A DNA stretch of 64,000 nucleotides from Ruminococcus flavefaciens (GCF_900116855.1 NZ_UETD01000009.1:124001-188000); one strand, 5' to 3'; shown: positions 1-9,024, counted from the stretch's first letter. Notes: a model not told the origin generated them from the letters alone. Numbers and translations are program-made.

Positions 1-797
1 CCGTACCAGCCTGCAATTAGGGTTAGGGGCATAAAAATAGTGGTGACAATGGTGAGTATAGTCATTATCCTGTTCTGCTTTATGTCCAGCTGAGACTGAT
101 AGAGCTCGCGTATCTGGGCGGTGTAGTCCCTGAGTGCGGCGGTGGTGTCGTGAAGTCTGGCTATGCGCTGAGTGAAAAGGTGAAAATAGCGGAGATTTTC
201 ATGCTTGAAGAAGTTGTTCTCATTCTCCTCCAGCTCCTGACCCAAATCCTCCAGCTGTTCATAGTGTATCCTCATATCCCTGAGGTCGCTTCTTATCTCG
301 CTGAGGCGCTTGGGATAGTTCTCCTCCTCGCCTGCAAGTATCTTGTCCTCCATCTCGTCAAGCTCCGCGTCGTACTTCGCCAGCACGTTCTGGTCGTTAT
401 ATATTATCTGCTCGAGGAAGTCGTAAATGAAGCGCTCCAGCGAGGGATTTGTCCAGCGTTTGGTCTTTACAATGCCGCTGATTATCTCAGCAACAGCGCC
501 GCTGTCATCAATAAAAACTATGCCCTTTTCGTCGAGGGCGAATGCGAACCTCCTGTTCTCACCCGAGATATCATTCCTGTCGGGAAGGCAGAATGTACCC
601 GTCAGCGAGTCATAGTTCACCTCTGCCTTAGTGCTGTCTATCTGAAAGGTGCTGACCTCAAGGTCAATGCCCATATCGAATTTGGAGCTGTTGCTCTGCC
701 ACTCCTCCGCAGAGAGTATAGCCACATATTTTTCCTTTGAGTCTCTCGGCTTGAGGTTCTTGCGCTCCTCAAGGGTGCTTTTAATAAGATAGAACAT
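1..797 (-). CDS. corA: CorA-family divalent cation transporter (partial, runs off left edge)
   Basis: The reading frame opens at 797 behind a GGAGG site and stays open for 265 residues to the window edge, so the C-terminus is missing. Residues 1-235 form an acidic, partly coiled-coil cytoplasmic domain typical of CorA. Residues 240-262 form a hydrophobic helix (TILTIVTTIFMPLTLIAG) that ends in WYG. This is where CorA proteins carry the YGMNF selectivity motif, so the MN residues should lie just beyond base 1. CorA proteins are pentameric inner-membrane Mg2+ or Co2+ channels; which ion this one carries cannot be read from the sequence. It has a strong promoter of its own and is divergent from the carbonic anhydrase gene. 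Confidence 0.9.
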   Translation of the reverse strand, partial: MFYLIKSTLEERKNLKPRDSKEKYVAILSAEEWQSNSSKFDMGIDLEVSTFQIDSTKAEVNYDSLTGTFCLPDRNDISGENRRFAFALDEKGIVFIDDSGAVAEIISGIVKTKRWTNPSLERFIYDFLEQIIYNDQNVLAKYDAELDEMEDKILAGEEENYPKRLSEIRSDLRDMRIHYEQLEDLGQELEENENNFFKHENLRYFHLFTQRIARLHDTTAALRDYTAQIRELYQSQLDIKQNRIMTILTIVTTIFMPLTLIAGWY

Positions 798-835
798 ATA
801 CGCCTCCTTATACTGATTTTTGTTTACCACAGACC

Positions 836-864
836 ATTATACCACAGATACCGCCATAAATCAA
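836..864 (-). promoter_or_regulatory. Promoter of corA-like gene
   Basis: On the minus strand, TTGATT (864-859) and TATAAT (841-836) are separated by exactly 17 bases, about 40 bases upstream of the start codon at 797. Confidence 0.8.
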
Positions 865-901
865 CGCCGCGGAACAATTTTTCAAAGCTTCCCGAAGCAT
901 A

Positions 902-930
902 TTGCGGAACGGACGAAAATATGTTACAAT
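902..930 (+). promoter_or_regulatory. Promoter of carbonic anhydrase gene
   Basis: TTGCGG (902-907), a 17-base spacer and TACAAT (925-930) lie 26 bases before the chosen start codon. The spacing also argues against a start at 921, which would fall inside the -10 region. Confidence 0.65.
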
Positions 931-956
931 TACATCAAGGACGGAGGTGCTGTGTA

Positions 957-1526
957 ATGCAGTCATACAGGATAACCGCAGACGAAGCAAAGGCTCGTCT
1001 TATCAGCGGCAATGAAAAATACATACAGTCACGGACGCTTAGCTGTGACGTTTCTCCCGAGACTCTCCTGCGGTTCAGCGAGAGCGGACAGAAGCCCTAC
1101 GCTATCATCATCACCTGCTCGGATTCGAGGGTAGTTCCCGAGATGATATTCTCAGCAGGCATAGGCGACCTCTTTGTCATAAGAGTTGCAGGCAACGTCA
1201 TGGATTCCCACCAGCTCGGCAGTATCGAATACGCCGCAGAGCACCTTGGCACGGGTCTTATCGTAGTTCTCGGTCACGACCACTGCGGTGCCGTGGACGC
1301 CGCCATGAACCATGAGCCCGACGGCTACATAAAGTTCATAACAGACGAGATACTGAAGGCTATCGGCGATGAGAAAAACGAATTCCGTGCCTGCTGTCTC
1401 AACGTGAAGCACAGCTGTGATATAATCGAGCACAGCTTGCAGATACAGCGTGACGAGGAGGAGTACGGCTTGCAGGTGCTGGGAGCCATATACCGCCTTG
1501 ACAGCGGCAGAGTGGAATTTCTGTAA
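957..1526 (+). CDS. Beta-class carbonic anhydrase
   Basis: This 189-residue protein interconverts CO2 and bicarbonate in the cytoplasm. It has the beta-class zinc-site motifs: C54-S-D56-S-R58, and G-H107-D-H-C110-G-A, which supplies the His and second Cys ligands. The start at 957 is chosen because GGAGGT sits at 943-948, eight bases ahead; an upstream ATG at 921 lies in the promoter. Its length is normal for a bacterial beta enzyme. It is monocistronic, between its own promoter and a strong hairpin at 1548-1586. It may support bicarbonate supply for carboxylations in a CO2-rich gut, which is inference. Confidence 0.93.
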   Translation: MQSYRITADEAKARLISGNEKYIQSRTLSCDVSPETLLRFSESGQKPYAIIITCSDSRVVPEMIFSAGIGDLFVIRVAGNVMDSHQLGSIEYAAEHLGTGLIVVLGHDHCGAVDAAMNHEPDGYIKFITDEILKAIGDEKNEFRACCLNVKHSCDIIEHSLQIQRDEEEYGLQVLGAIYRLDSGRVEFL

Positions 1527-1547
1527 AACAAAAGGCAATATAAAAAT

Positions 1548-1588
1548 GCTCCCCTGAGCGGACAGATGTCTGCTTAGGGGAGCTTTAT
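1548..1588. terminator. Bidirectional terminator between carbonic anhydrase and feo operon
   Basis: A 12-bp stem (1548-1559 with 1572-1583) is followed by TTTATTC on the plus strand and ATTTTTATAT on the minus strand. It serves the convergent carbonic anhydrase and feo genes. Confidence 0.85.
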
Positions 1589-1607
1589 TCGTTTATACTA
1601 ATGGCAC

Positions 1608-1751
1608 TCACTGCCGATGCCTGCTGCATCCGCCGCAGCTTCCGCAGTCTCCGCAGCAGCTGCCATTCTTTGAGCTCTTTATCATGTACCTGACAGCAAA
1701 GACAACTGCAAGGACTATCAGAGCCAATATGACTATATCCGCAATATTCAT
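1608..1751 (-). CDS. FeoB-associated Cys-rich membrane protein
   Basis: This 47-residue protein has one membrane helix (residues 4-22) followed by a short cytoplasmic tail with the Cys-rich pattern SCCGDCGSCGGCSRH. Small Cys-rich proteins of this kind are encoded directly after feoB in many Firmicutes and are presumed to handle iron at the exit of the transporter. The start codon overlaps the feoB stop in a TGATG arrangement at 1749-1753, so translation is probably coupled. A longer in-frame reading back to 1844 has no ribosome-binding site and overlaps feoB, so it was not used. Confidence 0.85.
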   Translation of the reverse strand: MNIADIVILALIVLAVVFAVRYMIKSSKNGSCCGDCGSCGGCSRHRQ

Positions 1752-4099
1752 CAGACCACTCCTATCAGCAGCAGTATGGCGCGTATAACAAGTGTGGCGA
1801 TCCATGCCACGGCGCACTGCCATACCACCTCTGCCAGAGCCCATTTCTTGCCCAGCTCACGCTTTACAGCGGCGATCGCCGCTACACAGGGAGTGTAGAG
1901 CAGCGAGAACACCAGCAGGCAGGCTGCTGTCAGTGAGGACATAGCCGAGGCAACATCTCCCGAATAGAGTATTTTCAGTGTGGAGACCACGCTCTCCTTT
2001 GCCATAAATCCGCTTATGAGAGCAACAAGTATGCGCCAGTCGCCAAGTCCCACAGGCTTCATGATCGGCGCGAAAACACCTGCTATCTTGGCGAGTATGC
2101 TGTCGCCTGCGTCGTCCACCATGTTCAGCTTCAGGTCGAAGCTCTGGAGGAACCAGACTGCTATGGTAGCTATGAGGATAACGGAGAACGCCCTCTGGAG
2201 GAAGTCCTTTGCCTTTTCCCACAGGAGCTGTGCCACGTTGCCTGCCGAAGGCAGACGGTAGTTGGGAAGCTCCATTACAAAGGGCACAGCCTCACCGCGG
2301 AAAAGTGTTCCCTTGAAAATGTATGCGGCGATTATTCCCGAAACTATTCCGAGAAGATAGAGCCCTATCATGATAAGTCCGCCCCGTTTCGGGAAGAAAG
2401 CATTCACAAAGAATGCATAGATGGGCAGCTTCGCGGTACAGCTCATGAAGGGGGTCAGAAGAATGGTCATTTTTCTGTCTCTCTCGCTGGGGAGAGTTCT
2501 TGTGGACATTACCGCAGGCACAGAGCAGCCGAAGCCGATGAGCAGCGGAACTATGCTTCGTCCCGAAAGTCCCACCTTGCGGAGTATCTTGTCCATAAAG
2601 AATGCAACACGGGCTATATAGCCGCTGTCCTCCAGCAGTGACAGGAAGAAGAAAAGCGTCACGATTATTGGCAGGAAGCTGAGAACGCTTCCCACGCCCG
2701 CAAAAATACCATCTATGACAAGGTCATGGATAACCGTGTTAACATGAGCGCCCGTCAGCGCCTTGTCTGTAATCTCCGTGAGCTTGTCCACACCTGTCTC
2801 GAAAAGCCCCTGTAAAAAAGCACCGATGACATTGAAGGTCAGATAGAATACCAGTCCCATAATGAGGATGAATGCAGGGATAGCCGTATATTTTCCCGTC
2901 AGGAACTTATCTATACGGCGGCTTCGGATATGCTCGCGGCTCTCCGCAGGCTTCTTCACCGTGTCATCGCAGAGCCTGTGGATGAAGCTGAACCTCATAT
3001 CCGCAATGGCGGAGCTTCGATCCAGACCGCGTTCCTTCTCCATCTGCGAAACGATATGCTCAACGGTCTCGAGCTCGTTCTGATCAAGTCCCAGCTTGTC
3101 GATGACCAGCTTGTCGTTTTCGATGACCTTACTGGTCACAAATCGTATAGGCATATCCACGCTTTCTGCGTGATCCTCAATAAGATGAGAGATACTGTGG
3201 AGACAGCGGTGTACCGCTCCCCCGTTCTCGTTCTTCGCGCAGAAGTCATAGCGGACGGGGCGCTCCTGATAATAGGCGACATGTATGGCGTGCTCCACAA
3301 GCTCCTCGATACCCTTGTTCTTGGCAGCTGATATGGGCACCACAGGTACGCCGAGACGTCTTTCCATCTGGTTTATGTCGATGGTTCCGCCGTTGGAAGT
3401 CAGCTCGTCCATCATATTCAGTGCAACTACCATGGGGATATTCATTTCCAGAAGCTGCATTGTAAGATAGAGATTTCTCTCGATATTGGTGACATCAACG
3501 ATATTGATGATAGCGTGAGGCTTCTCGTTGAGCACGAAATTACGGGAGACTATCTCCTCGCTGCTGTAAGGCGACATGGAGTAAATGCCGGGCAGGTCGG
3601 TTATAAGGGTATCGGGATGACCCTTTATAGCGCCGTCCTTGCGGTCCACGGTAACTCCCGGGAAGTTTCCGACGTGCTGCTTGGAGCCCGTCAGCCTGTT
3701 GAAAAGGGTGGTCTTGCCGCTGTTCTGGTTTCCCACGAGAGCGAACTTCATCACAGTGCCCTTTTCAAGAGGGACACCATCGTCCTTGGCGTGGAAGCGT
3801 CCGCCCTCACCGAGACCCGGGTGGTCGGACTTCTTATGTCTGTGCTCTTTCTTCACCGCCTCTTTTTTAGAGGCGACGGGACAGACTCCGATCTGCTCGG
3901 CATCCGCAAGTCTCAGCGTAAGCTCATAGCCGTGGAGCCGCAGCTCCATAGGGTCGCCCATAGGTGCATATTTGACCAGAGTCACCTCTGCTCCGGGGAT
4001 AAGTCCCATATCAAGGAAATGCTGTCTCAGAGCACCTTCACCGCCGACGCTCTCAACCCTGACAGTATCTCCGATCTTAATATTTCTAAGCGTTTCCAT
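1751..4099 (-). CDS. feoB: FeoA-FeoB fusion, ferrous iron transporter
   Basis: This 782-residue protein imports Fe2+ across the cytoplasmic membrane. Residues 1-75 are a complete FeoA-type SH3-like domain, and a charged His/Lys linker follows. The G-protein domain has G1 GNQNSGKT (123-130), the G2 Thr around 150, G3 DLPG (168-171), G4 NMMD (228-231) and a G5 SAAK. The C-terminal half holds the FeoB membrane core with the two gate regions and about eight or more helices. FeoA is usually a separate gene, so the fusion accounts for the length. The protein is followed by a Cys-rich partner. A 17-bp-spaced promoter lies 40 bases upstream; I could not define a Fur box with confidence. Confidence 0.95.
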   Translation of the reverse strand: METLRNIKIGDTVRVESVGGEGALRQHFLDMGLIPGAEVTLVKYAPMGDPMELRLHGYELTLRLADAEQIGVCPVASKKEAVKKEHRHKKSDHPGLGEGGRFHAKDDGVPLEKGTVMKFALVGNQNSGKTTLFNRLTGSKQHVGNFPGVTVDRKDGAIKGHPDTLITDLPGIYSMSPYSSEEIVSRNFVLNEKPHAIINIVDVTNIERNLYLTMQLLEMNIPMVVALNMMDELTSNGGTIDINQMERRLGVPVVPISAAKNKGIEELVEHAIHVAYYQERPVRYDFCAKNENGGAVHRCLHSISHLIEDHAESVDMPIRFVTSKVIENDKLVIDKLGLDQNELETVEHIVSQMEKERGLDRSSAIADMRFSFIHRLCDDTVKKPAESREHIRSRRIDKFLTGKYTAIPAFILIMGLVFYLTFNVIGAFLQGLFETGVDKLTEITDKALTGAHVNTVIHDLVIDGIFAGVGSVLSFLPIIVTLFFFLSLLEDSGYIARVAFFMDKILRKVGLSGRSIVPLLIGFGCSVPAVMSTRTLPSERDRKMTILLTPFMSCTAKLPIYAFFVNAFFPKRGGLIMIGLYLLGIVSGIIAAYIFKGTLFRGEAVPFVMELPNYRLPSAGNVAQLLWEKAKDFLQRAFSVILIATIAVWFLQSFDLKLNMVDDAGDSILAKIAGVFAPIMKPVGLGDWRILVALISGFMAKESVVSTLKILYSGDVASAMSSLTAACLLVFSLLYTPCVAAIAAVKRELGKKWALAEVVWQCAVAWIATLVIRAILLLIGVV

Positions 4100-4135
4100 T
4101 ATCTGCTCCTATATTGATATTATTTCAGCCTAACC

Positions 4136-4164
4136 ATTATATCACAAAAAACACTCCAAATCAA
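4136..4164 (-). promoter_or_regulatory. Promoter of feo operon
   Basis: On the minus strand, TTGATT (4164-4159), a 17-base spacer and TATAAT (4141-4136) lie 37 bases before the feoAB start codon. Confidence 0.8.
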
Positions 4165-4599
4165 CATTTTTGCTCCATTCTGCAATAAATAAAGATAATA
4201 AAAAAAATATATGTCACACCTGTGTCTGCTGGCACGATAGTATTAAATGAACCAAGTTCTTTGGGCACAAAACAGACGGTCGTACACTCTCAAAGCTGTT
4301 GATTAAATAATTTTTATTTAAAATTTGTTATTTAGCAAATTGTGATAATTATTTCAGAGGCGCCTCACGGATTATTATTTAATTAGCAGATTTGCATTAA
4401 TTTTTCGCTTAAAGGACTTGATTTAATTTCATTTTGGTGTATAATAAACGTGGATTGTACATTCCGTTTGTTTACACAGCACAAATTGTTAAAATGGTAA
4501 CTATGTTTTGCGAGTTCATCGTATTCCAACATTTTATCATAGCACTGTATACAGTAAAAGAAATAACAATAAAAACACTATAATGGAGGAAAAAACACA
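4165..4599 (+). promoter_or_regulatory. AT-rich intergenic region with promoter of the LRR/transglutaminase gene
   Basis: This is 435 bases of AT-rich DNA without a supportable gene. TTGATT (4418-4423), a 16-base spacer and TATAAT (4440-4445) form a promoter, which implies a leader of about 150 bases before the start at 4600. A perfect 10-bp palindrome GAGGCGCCTC lies at 4357-4366. I see no known riboswitch motif in the leader. Confidence 0.6.
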
Positions 4600-6483
4600 A
4601 TGAAGAAAAACAACAGAACACTGGCCCTTATCACCTCTGCTGTTTCCGCTCTCTCAGTGATGGCAGCAGCTGCTCCCGCACAGAGCTTTGCAGAAGCAGA
4701 AGGCCCTTATAAAATTGACAGAGATCTTGTCAATGTACATGATATCGATCTCTCAGACATGACCTATGATTTCGGAGGCAAGGACAACTACGAAAAGGAC
4801 GGAAAAGCCAACTATTATGACTTCCTTATCATTGAAAAGGAGATCAACAGAATATACGCTAAAGATGGCTTCCCCAACAAGAAGTACTCCTGCTCAGAGG
4901 TCGAGCTTTCCGAGGAAGCACAGAAGGCAAATCTCACCCCCGAGCTCTTCGACCTGACTAATGATATGTGCATATCTCCCGAAGACTACTGTGTATATCT
5001 CCACGAACTGTCCCTTTCATACAGAGCAGAATTCATCGATGGAGAAGCAGCTTTCACTATCCAGAACTGCGCTTTGGATGATGCGACCGAGATCGTAGTT
5101 CCTGCGTCACTCTTTGATAGTGTTCACGGCTGCATCCTTCCTGTTCAGGAGATCGAACCTGAGGCTTTCTCATTCTGCGAGAAACTTGAGACCGTATATC
5201 TCAGCGATTACCGTCAGCCCGAATGGATTAACAATTATGGTTTCCTTCTGAACGAAGGCGGCGAAGTCAAGGCAAGCACATACCTCAGGATAAAAAATAA
5301 CGCTTTCAAGGGCTGCCGCAACCTTGCTAATATTTACTTCCCCCAGAATATCGTTATGCAAAACGGAGCTTTCAACGATACTGCATTCAACTTGAACGAG
5401 TATAATCACTTCGACGATAACGGTGTTGAATATTACCGTGACAGCAATACAAGCTCCCCCGCTATCCTTGCTTACCGACTCGCTGATCCCGAATCATACA
5501 GCGATACCGACCTCACATTCATGGACGGAACTACTTCTATCAATGACGAGATCGCGTATGCTCACCCATTCTGCAAAAGCGTTGAAAACGTAAATATCCC
5601 TGATTCTGTAAAGTATATCGGATTCAACGCATTCAAAAACTGCAGGAAGCTTGAAAAGGTGAACGGTCATGAGTATTCAGGACTTGGCACAAACGTACAG
5701 AAGAAGATAAAAAGATTTATCAACGCATTCGACGGAACTCCCTTTATAACCAAGGAGACTCAAAGAATTGTCGATCATATCGCTTCCAATCTTGAAAAAA
5801 GCTTTACTCCCGAAACAACCGAAAGTGAGAAGGTCAAAGCAGTTATAAAAGAAGTCGTTAGCAATATAACATACACTTCATATATCTCTCCCGAAGAAAT
5901 ATCAATATATCCCAGCACTTTATATAACAGCTTCGACTATAGCCGCTTAAACTATGGTTCCATCAACGCAGGTCTGAACACAAACTTTACTGAGTGCGGC
6001 GGTATCTCTATGACTACTTCGCTTATCCTTGATACTCTCGGTATTAAGAATCACCTTGCAGGAGCTGAGAACCACGCATATAATCTCGTATGGATGAAGA
6101 ACGAAAGCACAGGAAAATACGAGTGGCATGAAGTAGACGTTACCACTTTCACCGGTAATTATCTTACTAAATCAGCTGCCAATGCAGGCAAGAATTATAA
6201 GGAGATCAGAAGAGATGCTGCAAACGCTCTCGGGGACTCTAATCTCTGGGACATCGTATATGAGAAGGACAGCAACCTCCATGGCGAAGATGCATTCATC
6301 GGCTTTACAAATTCAGAACTCAGGCAGTTCACTGAATCCGGTCACACATTCTTCTATGTAGTTAACAACAATGATCGTTCAACTGTTAACGTTTACAAGT
6401 ATAACTCAACAGAAAATGCTGACGAGATCGAAAGCGCTCTGAATATCCTTAATGACTCTACATTCGTAGTATCGACCAAGTAA
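4600..6483 (+). CDS. Secreted LRR_5 (BspA-type) protein with transglutaminase-like domain
   Basis: This 627-residue protein has a signal peptide (residues 1-32, cleavage near SFA-EAE). Residues 150-370 contain leucine-rich repeats of the BspA/LRR_5 type, such as IEPEAFSFCEKLETVYL, IKNNAFKGCRNLANIYF and IGFNAFKNCRKLEKV. Residues 400-540 resemble a transglutaminase/protease-like fold with a plausible triad: Cys in TECGG, His in AENHAYNLV and Asp in HEVDVTT. Whether it cross-links or cleaves a substrate is unknown. GGAGGA at 4585-4590 sets the start. It is monocistronic, with a strong terminator at 6501-6536. It has no visible cell-wall anchor or dockerin, so it is probably released or held non-covalently. 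Confidence 0.82.
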   Translation: MKKNNRTLALITSAVSALSVMAAAAPAQSFAEAEGPYKIDRDLVNVHDIDLSDMTYDFGGKDNYEKDGKANYYDFLIIEKEINRIYAKDGFPNKKYSCSEVELSEEAQKANLTPELFDLTNDMCISPEDYCVYLHELSLSYRAEFIDGEAAFTIQNCALDDATEIVVPASLFDSVHGCILPVQEIEPEAFSFCEKLETVYLSDYRQPEWINNYGFLLNEGGEVKASTYLRIKNNAFKGCRNLANIYFPQNIVMQNGAFNDTAFNLNEYNHFDDNGVEYYRDSNTSSPAILAYRLADPESYSDTDLTFMDGTTSINDEIAYAHPFCKSVENVNIPDSVKYIGFNAFKNCRKLEKVNGHEYSGLGTNVQKKIKRFINAFDGTPFITKETQRIVDHIASNLEKSFTPETTESEKVKAVIKEVVSNITYTSYISPEEISIYPSTLYNSFDYSRLNYGSINAGLNTNFTECGGISMTTSLILDTLGIKNHLAGAENHAYNLVWMKNESTGKYEWHEVDVTTFTGNYLTKSAANAGKNYKEIRRDAANALGDSNLWDIVYEKDSNLHGEDAFIGFTNSELRQFTESGHTFFYVVNNNDRSTVNVYKYNSTENADEIESALNILNDSTFVVSTK

Positions 6484-6500
6484 AAGCTGTAACCCATAAA

Positions 6501-6538
6501 AAACAGCAGGATCGGATGATCCTGCTGTTTTCTTTTTA
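6501..6538 (+). terminator. Rho-independent terminator
   Basis: A 13-bp perfect stem (6501-6513 with 6518-6530), a GGAT loop and a trailing TCTTTTTATA follow the LRR/transglutaminase gene. Confidence 0.92.
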
Positions 6539-6631
6539 TACAATATTTAGTCGGGGAGCGCAGGGTTGCCTGCGGCACAATATTAAAATATCGTGAGCGC
6601 AGCGAACACATTAACCCTTCACTATAAGAGT

Positions 6632-6906
6632 AGTACTTATATAGAAGTTTATATGTAATTATTGGAGGAAAAAACCTTTCTGAGGAAAGGTTCTTTTCCC
6701 CCAAGCCCCCTTTTTCCAAAGACTTTATAACTGAATTTAGCCCCAACAGGGCGCTCCACACAAGATGTGAAAAACAGTAATAAAACTGAGAGCGCCCTGA
6801 CGGGGCTAAATTTAATGCTAAAAGTTTTAGGAAAGGAGTTTGAGGAAGAACCCTTTTTCAAAAGGGTTTTCCTCAATATCACTTGTAAAACTTCTATAAG
6901 AGTACC
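6632..6906. repeat. Long imperfect palindrome, MITE-like element
   Basis: The two ends are inverted copies of each other. Reading in from 6632 (GTACTTATATAGAAGTTT) and from 6906 on the minus strand (GTACTCTTATAGAAGTTT) gives aligned sequence for about 120 bases. This includes paired TTTAGCCCC...GGGCGCTC blocks near 6736-6756 and 6790-6811. Smaller nested hairpins sit in each arm (AAACCTTT...AAAGGTT near 6671-6692; CCCTTTTTCAAAAGGG near 6851-6868). There is no ORF of its own; apparent ORFs across it are symmetry artefacts. This fits a non-autonomous miniature transposon or extragenic palindrome. Confidence 0.7.
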
Positions 6907-6927
6907 TCCCTTATAGGCAGATGTTTT

Positions 6928-8574
6928 TTACTCTATCTCCGCCAGTGCGCCGCGAATTATCTCATCGGGGAAGCCTATGACGCTCAGCAGCCTTATGGCG
7001 TTGCTGGAGCGGCTTATGCCGTCGTGTATAGTATAATCAAAAACTACGTCCCCATCCTCAAGGCTCTCGCAGAAGTGGTGATTTCTGTACACACCGTCAA
7101 AGGCTTTCGCCAGCTCTATGTCGTGAGTCGCCACCATGAGCATACAGTTCCTGCTGTCGAAATACTTCAGCACAGCCTTGGACGCTGCAATGCGCTCTGT
7201 GGTATTGGTGCCCTTCAGTATCTCATCAATGGCGAGGAATATGAGCCTGCCGCTCTCAGCCTGCTCCACCATACGTTTCAGGTACTTTATCTCGCGGATA
7301 TAGTAGCTCTCCCCTGTGAGCAGGTCGTCCCTGACCGCCATAGAGGTGATAACACCGCAGCGCGGCACCGAAGCATGGTCCGCAGTGCAGGTGCAGATGG
7401 TCTGGGCAAAGATAAGATTTATCGCCACTGCCTTGATGAAAGTGGACTTTCCCGAAGCATTGGAGCCTGTGATGATAGTGTTGCGCTCAAATCTGAAATC
7501 ATTTGCTACGGGAGCTTTCAGCATGGGATGGAAGACCTGTACGAACTCAAAGCTGCTTTCGTCATTTACCTCGGGAACGCAGAAATGCGGCAGGCTCTTT
7601 CTGAAGGAGCCAACGGCTATGGAGCAGTCAATGCTGCCCAGATAGCGGTACACCTGCATATACTCGTCCTTTTTGTCAGCCAGCTCCGCAGCGCCCATAT
7701 TATATAGTATGAAGTTTATCATCAGCGGTCCCGTTACATAGGAGCCCAGCTGTGAGAGCAGATCATCGGACATCATCATAGAACGCTTCATACTGAGCAG
7801 TGAAAGTATCCTTGCAGCCTTTTTCAGCTTTTTCAGCGGCACTTCCACCGACTTTGAAAACTGCGGTATCACTCTGCTCAACTCAGCAGCAGCGTTGATT
7901 GTCATAGCCGATGAGAAAAGGCTCTCAAGCCTTGTTTCAAAGCTGCCCCTGAGGAAAAGATAAGCCACGAAATTCACAAGATAGACAAAGATAAACAGCA
8001 TGGCAAACACAGGGCTCATGAGCACCACCGCCAGTATACCGAAAAGCAGCAGAACTCCCAGCATAACGGGGTATACAAATCTGTAGGGCAGATAGCGGTT
8101 TTCTGCATCCTCAGCAAGCCCAACGGAATAATAGCCGCTTATGGGCTTTCCCACGCCGTAGAGCAGCTTTCTGACCTCATTTCGCTTTTCCTCGTTCTTC
8201 TCAAAGAAGCCGATAATGTCATTGTTCAGCCGCGGCTCTCTGTCCTTGCTGCCGAGGATATGCAGCGTGGAGTACAGATATTGCTCCCCTGCGAAGCTGT
8301 CGGTGTGGTCTGCGCGAAGAAAAATGTTATCCATTTCAAGGTCGTTCCATGTGACACTGTCCACAAGCTCGTCCTCACGAAAGTCCTTCTTCTCCTGCTC
8401 ATAAAGCAAAGCTATGCTCTCCATCCTGTCGCGGACGTCTGCCTTTACGCGGCTCGGGTCGCCGAATGAATGACGTATATAGTAGTTAACAGCCTGCCTG
8501 CTGCCGATCATACGAACTATGATAACGATAACAGCAATGAGTGCAATAACAGCAATAATGATAATTGGTTCCAT
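6928..8574 (-). CDS. Membrane-anchored MutS-like ATPase
   Basis: This 548-residue protein carries only the lever and ATPase portions of the MutS family. It has an N-terminal membrane helix (residues 3-22) and a hydrophobic pair near 168-210. The ATPase core has Walker A GSNASGKS (370-377), Walker B LIFLAIDE (D450, E451) followed by the MutS signature KGTNTTER, and a His-containing switch VATHD. The mismatch-recognition domain of true MutS is absent. Membrane MutS-like proteins are common in Firmicutes and Bacteroidetes; their role is not established and mismatch repair is unlikely. It has its own promoter at 8604-8632 and appears monocistronic. Confidence 0.85.
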   Translation of the reverse strand: MEPIIIIAVIALIAVIVIIVRMIGSRQAVNYYIRHSFGDPSRVKADVRDRMESIALLYEQEKKDFREDELVDSVTWNDLEMDNIFLRADHTDSFAGEQYLYSTLHILGSKDREPRLNNDIIGFFEKNEEKRNEVRKLLYGVGKPISGYYSVGLAEDAENRYLPYRFVYPVMLGVLLLFGILAVVLMSPVFAMLFIFVYLVNFVAYLFLRGSFETRLESLFSSAMTINAAAELSRVIPQFSKSVEVPLKKLKKAARILSLLSMKRSMMMSDDLLSQLGSYVTGPLMINFILYNMGAAELADKKDEYMQVYRYLGSIDCSIAVGSFRKSLPHFCVPEVNDESSFEFVQVFHPMLKAPVANDFRFERNTIITGSNASGKSTFIKAVAINLIFAQTICTCTADHASVPRCGVITSMAVRDDLLTGESYYIREIKYLKRMVEQAESGRLIFLAIDEILKGTNTTERIAASKAVLKYFDSRNCMLMVATHDIELAKAFDGVYRNHHFCESLEDGDVVFDYTIHDGISRSSNAIRLLSVIGFPDEIIRGALAEIE

Positions 8575-8603
8575 TATGTCCTCCGAAAGTAAAAAGTATA
8601 ATC

Positions 8604-8632
8604 ATTATAGCATTTTATGACAGGAAATGCAA
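8604..8632 (-). promoter_or_regulatory. Promoter of MutS-like gene
   Basis: On the minus strand, TTGCAT (8632-8627), 17 bases, then TATAAT with an extended TGC (8609-8604), 30 bases before the start codon. Confidence 0.75.
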
Positions 8633-8642
8633 GGACTGTTTA

Positions 8643-8999
8643 CCGCGGAGCAGCTATGCCGACGGGAGGTTCTTTCGCGCCCCCTTGCTTTATCGTTATT
8701 AATATGCTAAAAGCGGGGAGCCCCCGCCGGCTGTTTCGCGGCTAAGCTGTAAATGGAGGGAAGATCATCTCCGCGCCCCCTTGCTTTATCGTTATTAATA
8801 TGCTAAAAGCGGAGAGCCCTCGCCGGCTGTTTCGCGGCTAAGCTGTAAATGGAAGGAAGATCATCTCCGCGCCCCCTTGCTTTATCGTTATTAATATGCT
8901 AAAAGCGGGGAGCCCCCGCCGGCTGTTTCGCGGCTAAGCTGTAAATGGAGGGAAGATCATCTCCGCGCCCCCTTGCTTTATCGTTATTAATATGCTAAA
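8643..8999 (+). repeat. Tandem 96-bp repeats, each containing a promoter-like module (array A)
   Basis: Three complete near-identical 96-bp units begin at 8676, 8772 and 8868. A partial fourth starts at 8964, and a degenerate left copy starts near 8643. Each unit holds TTGCTT, a 17-base spacer ending TATGC, then TAAAAG. A GC-rich hairpin follows (GCGGGGAGCCCCCGC, GCGGAGAGCCCTCGC in the middle unit), then CTGTTTCGCGG. The final copy breaks off right after TAAAAT and runs into the leader of the response regulator gene, so only the last copy has a consensus-like -10 and no hairpin. A related array lies at 46953-47151. Confidence 0.85.
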
Positions 9000-9024
9000 A
9001 TATATAAAACAAAGGAGGCTGACC

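Noticed and set aside
150-740. Plus-strand ORF of 196 codons
   Set aside because: It is the antisense shadow of the CorA-type gene, whose GMN-adjacent sequence, ribosome-binding site and promoter are convincing.
6393-6882. Two overlapping minus-strand ORFs
   Set aside because: They lie across a palindromic repeat and the end of the LRR gene; their sequence follows the symmetry of the repeat and has no ribosome-binding site.
8643-8999. CRISPR-like array
   Set aside because: The 96-bp units are contiguous and near-identical with no unique spacers, and no cas genes are present.
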